A stretch of 54,768 bases of DNA. Source: Clostridiales bacterium (lineage in GTDB: Bacteria; Bacillota; Clostridia; Lachnospirales; WQUN01). The position numbers were made by a program, and so were the translations under genes. The DNA is taken from positions 1 to 54,768 of the forward strand of contig JAISZB010000279.1 in the NCBI GenBank assembly GCA_031269465.1, given 5' to 3'. Under the pieces are notes generated by a model. That model saw only the letters and a list, made by a program, of their open reading frames with translations, did not search any database and was not told the origin of the DNA. This document shows, piece by piece, positions 52,342 to 54,768 of this stretch; within the stretch, counting starts at the first letter, position 1, and every line of letters starts with the position of its first letter.

Positions 52342-52740
52342 TTACAGTTCCACTCCTTCAACAACCAAAAATTGCGTTGCCGTCATCGGTTTTGGATAAT
52401 CCAAATCAAGGCAAAGGAAATCCTTGTCCCCGGTCAGAATCACATCAATCCCGCTGACAATTGCCGCGTTAAGTATAGCTTGGTCTTTTGGGTCTCGGAT
52501 AAGCTTCTCCGCTTCCTCAACAGAGGGAATCAATTCATAGGACAACTCCGCGAGAAAGACCTCCGCATCCGCGAGAATGTCCGGCGTCTTGCGTTTTATC
52601 ACTTCTCGCATCTCGGTCACATTGCGGTCGCAAAGGATCAGTTCGTGGTTGGCGGCAACGTACAGCAATGTTTTCGCTGCCTTTGAATTTCTGAACCACA
52701 TCGCGGACAGCAGGATGTTCGCAACCACAAGGATTCTCAT
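52342..52740 (-). CDS. PIN-domain toxin with a substituted catalytic residue
   Basis: 132 residues. PIN ribonucleases need three to four acidic residues: here DRNVTEMREVI, RDPKDQAILNAAIVSGIDVI and LTGDKDFLCLD supply the later ones. The first Asp, normally in a VDANILLS motif at the N-terminus, reads MRILVVANILLSAMW: Val at position 6 (GTT where GAT would be expected). This should impair metal binding and activity. It overlaps the antitoxin gene by ATGA (52737-52740). Encoded on the minus strand inside an otherwise plus-strand element. Confidence 0.85.
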   Translation of the reverse strand: MRILVVANILLSAMWFRNSKAAKTLLYVAANHELILCDRNVTEMREVIKRKTPDILADAEVFLAELSYELIPSVEEAEKLIRDPKDQAILNAAIVSGIDVILTGDKDFLCLDLDYPKPMTATQFLVVEGVEL

Positions 52741-52997
52741 ATCCTGTTTTCCCCGTAGCGAACCTCGTCAACAAGCCTTTGAACATCTTCCTCGTCACGC
52801 AAGCCGAGCCGCTCGGCAACGCCTTCCATTGCGTCTTGCGCTTTGCGCAAGGCTTTGGCGGAGGCGTTGTCAAGGATGATTTCGCCGGATTTGTTTTGAA
52901 ACAGCAGTATTTTATCGCCGGATTTCAAGTTAAGCAATTTGCGAATCTCAGTCGGAACCGTGATTTGGCCATTAGCGGAAAGTCTTACAAGATTCAT
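52737..52997 (-). CDS. AbrB/SpoVT-type antitoxin
   Basis: 86 residues. The N-terminal AbrB fold RLSANGQITVPTEIRKLLNL, then SGDKILLFQNKSGEIILDN, binds DNA; the C-terminal helix ALRKAQDAMEGVAERLGLRD would bind the PIN toxin. First gene of the toxin-antitoxin operon, with a ribosome site AAAGGGGAATTTTC before its ATG. Likely represses its own promoter. Confidence 0.9.
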   Translation of the reverse strand: MNLVRLSANGQITVPTEIRKLLNLKSGDKILLFQNKSGEIILDNASAKALRKAQDAMEGVAERLGLRDEEDVQRLVDEVRYGENRI

Positions 52998-53095
52998 GAA
53001 AATTCCCCTTTCTTTTTTTGAAATTTCAAATTTATTTTATATCTCTATTATAGCATCAATTGCCGGAAAGTAAACCACTGTTTTAGGAGGAACCT

Positions 53096-53443
53096 ATGGA
53101 AGTAAAAATAAATCGCGAAATCCGCGATTACATGGAATCCATGTTTTTCGGACTTTCGCTCAGGCAGTTCGTTTTTGCGTTATTGGCCGTGTTCGCGGCG
53201 GTGGGCGGCTATTTCCTGTTAAGTCCGTATCTCGGCACGGAAACCGTGTCGTGGGTATGCGTTCTTGCAGCCGCGCCGTTCGCCGCGATGGGCTTCATAA
53301 GGTACAACGGCATGACGGCGGAGCGGTTTGTCCGGGCGTGGCTGCGCTCGGCGTTTATCGTGCCGAAAATACTGACGTTCCGGGCAAATAACATCTACTG
53401 CGAGGCGTTAAAGCCCGTTTTGGAGGGAGGAAAGCGCGTATGA
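53096..53443 (+). CDS. prgI: PrgI family conjugation protein
   Basis: 115 residues. Typical PrgI layout: EVKINREIRDYMESMFFGLS, LRQFVFALLAVFAAVGGYFL (first membrane segment), VSWVCVLAAAPFAAMGFIRY (second) and AERFVRAWLRSAFIVP. PrgI-type proteins lie just before the VirB4 ATPase gene in Gram-positive type IV secretion loci, as here. AGGAGG 6 bases before the ATG. The stop overlaps the virB4 start by 4 bases. Confidence 0.92.
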   Translation: MEVKINREIRDYMESMFFGLSLRQFVFALLAVFAAVGGYFLLSPYLGTETVSWVCVLAAAPFAAMGFIRYNGMTAERFVRAWLRSAFIVPKILTFRANNIYCEALKPVLEGGKRV

Positions 53444-53601
53444 AAACACTGACAAAACTGTTCGGGCAGGACAGGGAGCGGTTCGCCGTTCCCAAGAGCG
53501 CCCAAGACGTGATACCCGTCCGCGCCGTGTGGGAGGACGGCGTTTTCCTTGTTGCCGGAAGCGCGTCCGGTGGCGGCAAGTTTTCCAAGACATTCCGCTA
53601 A
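53440..53601 (+). pseudogene. VirB4-type conjugation ATPase, first 53 codons only
   Basis: Starts MKTLTKLFGQDRERFAVPKS, then AQDVIPVRAVWEDGVFLVAG and KFSKTF, the N-terminus of clostridial VirB4/TraE ATPases that normally reach about 800 residues. It ends at TAA 53599-53601 where unrelated sequence begins, so about 2.2 kb of the gene and everything behind it is deleted. GGAGGGAGG precedes its start. Without it the element cannot build a conjugation channel. Confidence 0.85.
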
Positions 53602-53782
53602 GCAACCTTTGACGGATGTTGAAACCATTGCCGCCGCTCTGAAAGAGTGCGCGGAAACCATATCCTATACCGATTGCCGTATGCTTGCCATCAGAAAGCA
53701 GATAGAGGAAAACGCCGGGGAACCGACGGAAGAAGAAATCTTGTTTGAGAAAATGCGAAAACTTGATTTGCCGATTGAGTAA
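53602..53782 (+). pseudogene. C-terminal fragment of an unidentified mobile-element gene
   Basis: An open frame continuing from the deletion joint reads LTDVETIAAALKECAETISY, then MLAIRKQIEENAGEPTEEEI and a LFEKMRKLDLPIE end at TAA. It has no start or ribosome site of its own and looks like a gene end brought next to virB4 by deletion. Family not recognised. Confidence 0.45.
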
Positions 53783-53806
53783 ATAACTAAGGGGGTGAGA
53801 TGCCGT

Positions 53807-54658
53807 ATGCTGTCTGACAGCGCGAGAAAAAAGGCGGAGTTTTTAATAAGCGTCCTCTGTATCGCCGTGGTTGCTGTTATTATTTACGCGTCATATCGCT
53901 TTGTCGGCATTATACTCCCGTTTGTGATTGCTTTTGTTTTAGCCGCTATGCTGCGCCCTTTGATACGGTGGCTGAATAAGAAACTGTAAATAAATAAGAA
54001 AATACTGTCGATTCTTCTAACGGCGATTGTATATATCGGAGCCGGGGCATTGCTTATTTTGCTGATTACTCAGATTGTAATTATGCTCAAAGGCGCGCTG
54101 ATCGCGTTCCCCGGCTATTATCACAACAACATTGAATCCTTGCTGTCCAATATCGGTACTGCGGACGGTTGGCCGGCAAATTTGCCGCCGGAATGGCAAG
54201 AGTTTTTATTCAATATTCAGGATAGCCTTGCGGACGGCTTGCAAAATCTTGTCAGTATGATTTCGCGAGCGGGTACATCTGTACTCAGCGGACTATGGAA
54301 CGGATTTCCGGGATTTTTCATAGGTCTGCTATTCACTGTTTTACTTTCATTCGCCATCGGAACCCAATACGAGTCAGTAGTCGGGTTTATATTTGACCGG
54401 ATACCCGATAAGCTGCCCAAAACCTAGTCCGGGGTGAGAGAAGTTATCAAAGACACTGTTCTCAAGTATGCACAGGCGCAGTTAATTTTAATGGTCATAG
54501 CTTTGGCTGAAGCCGTTATCGGTCTGCTAATCATCGGCGCGCCTAATGTTGCGGGCATTGCCACAATAATAGCTTTCTTAGGCTTAATGCCCGTATTTGG
54601 ACCGGCTGTCTTTATGATTCCGCGGGCTGTTATTGAATTTTTACAAGGCAATTCCTAA
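53807..54658 (+). pseudogene. YtvI/AI-2E-family permease with two stop codons, cut by a family B element
   Basis: From ATG 53807 (GGGGGTG upstream) the frame reads KKAEFLISVLCIAVVAVIIY and FVIAFVLAAMLRPLIRWLNK, stops at TAA (53987-53989), resumes in the same frame (ILSILLTAIVYIGAGALLIL), stops again at TAG (54425-54427), and resumes as EVIKDTVLKYAQAQLILMVI and GIATIIAFLGLMPVFGPAVF. This is the AI-2E-exporter family, most like the sporulation protein YtvI. The last codons (GNS-stop) are read from family B sequence beginning at 54651, so the C-terminus is lost too. A double nonsense plus insertion indicates decay. Confidence 0.85.
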
Positions 54659-54768
54659 TGTGCATTTTGAAAAATCACAAAATATCTAATAATATAAACG
54701 TGACTTTTGAAATCAAACTTAAAATTAATTGTGAAATATGTACAACAATCCAAGCGGAAAAGTCTGCA
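54651..54768. mobile_element. Family B MITE, left part, runs off window edge
   Basis: Starts ATTCCTAATGTGCATTTT, one base different from the terminal repeat of the copy at 18951, and stays about 87% identical to it for 118 bases up to the window end. It interrupts the YtvI-like gene. The other terminus and any target duplication lie beyond base 54768. Confidence 0.8.

Noticed and set aside
53987..54427. Stop-codon reassignment as an explanation for the interrupted permease
   Set aside because: Both TAA and TAG would need readthrough, while other genes in the window end normally at these codons.

Overview
The window looks like a chromosomal segment of an uncultured-type member of the Bacillota (Clostridia). 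Reasons: strong AGGAGG ribosome sites, sigma-A promoters and rho-independent terminators; a YtvI-type permease remnant; a signal-peptide surface protein of a type common in clostridia; and a clostridial-type conjugative-element remnant. Ordinary housekeeping genes (deoB, tgt, yajC, ftsH, an S1-domain protein, znuABC) sit apart from one another. The 0.3 to 1.6 kb gaps between them are filled with copies of one dispersed palindromic repeat, called family A here.

Layout. 0-5 kb: an IscB nuclease gene running off the left edge on the minus strand, with a highly folded upstream region that fits an omega-RNA; a broken DUF4143-type ATPase gene split by a 234-bp insertion; an intact AAA-ATPase/PD-(D/E)XK gene. 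5-21 kb: deoB, a large secreted zinc-protease-like lectin protein, tgt, yajC, an S1-domain gene, ftsH, a V4R sensor and a GGDEF diguanylate cyclase. 21-27 kb: a membrane protein with an IscB-like PLMP-type N-terminus, then a decayed GC-rich stretch holding remnants of a CRISPR RAMP protein, an IS30 transposase and a possible NYN-domain gene, plus a promoter-to-terminator unit without an ORF. 27-30 kb: a fumarylacetoacetase-family enzyme and a sigma/anti-sigma pair. 30-39 kb: a reduced BREX locus, brxB-brxC on the minus strand diverging from pglX on the plus strand, with no brxA, pglZ or brxL seen. 39-47 kb: a UroD-like methyltransferase and a zinc-uptake operon with its own promoter and operator-like palindrome. 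47.6-53.8 kb: a deletion-scarred integrative-conjugative-element remnant (parA, broken parB, surface protein, PrgI, the first 53 codons of a virB4, and an AbrB/PIN toxin-antitoxin pair). 53.8 kb to the end: a YtvI-like gene with two stop codons, cut by a second short inverted-repeat element (family B).

The main theme is a genome crowded with small non-autonomous mobile elements and decaying defence or mobile genes. Three insertion types can be defined at the base level because the interrupted gene, or the terminal repeats, can be rejoined by eye: family A in parB (TA duplication), a 234-bp element in the DUF4143 ATPase gene (10-bp duplication), and family B, with 18-bp terminal repeats, between the V4R and GGDEF genes and again in the ytvI-like gene. 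All assignments come from reading motifs and translations; no database search was possible.
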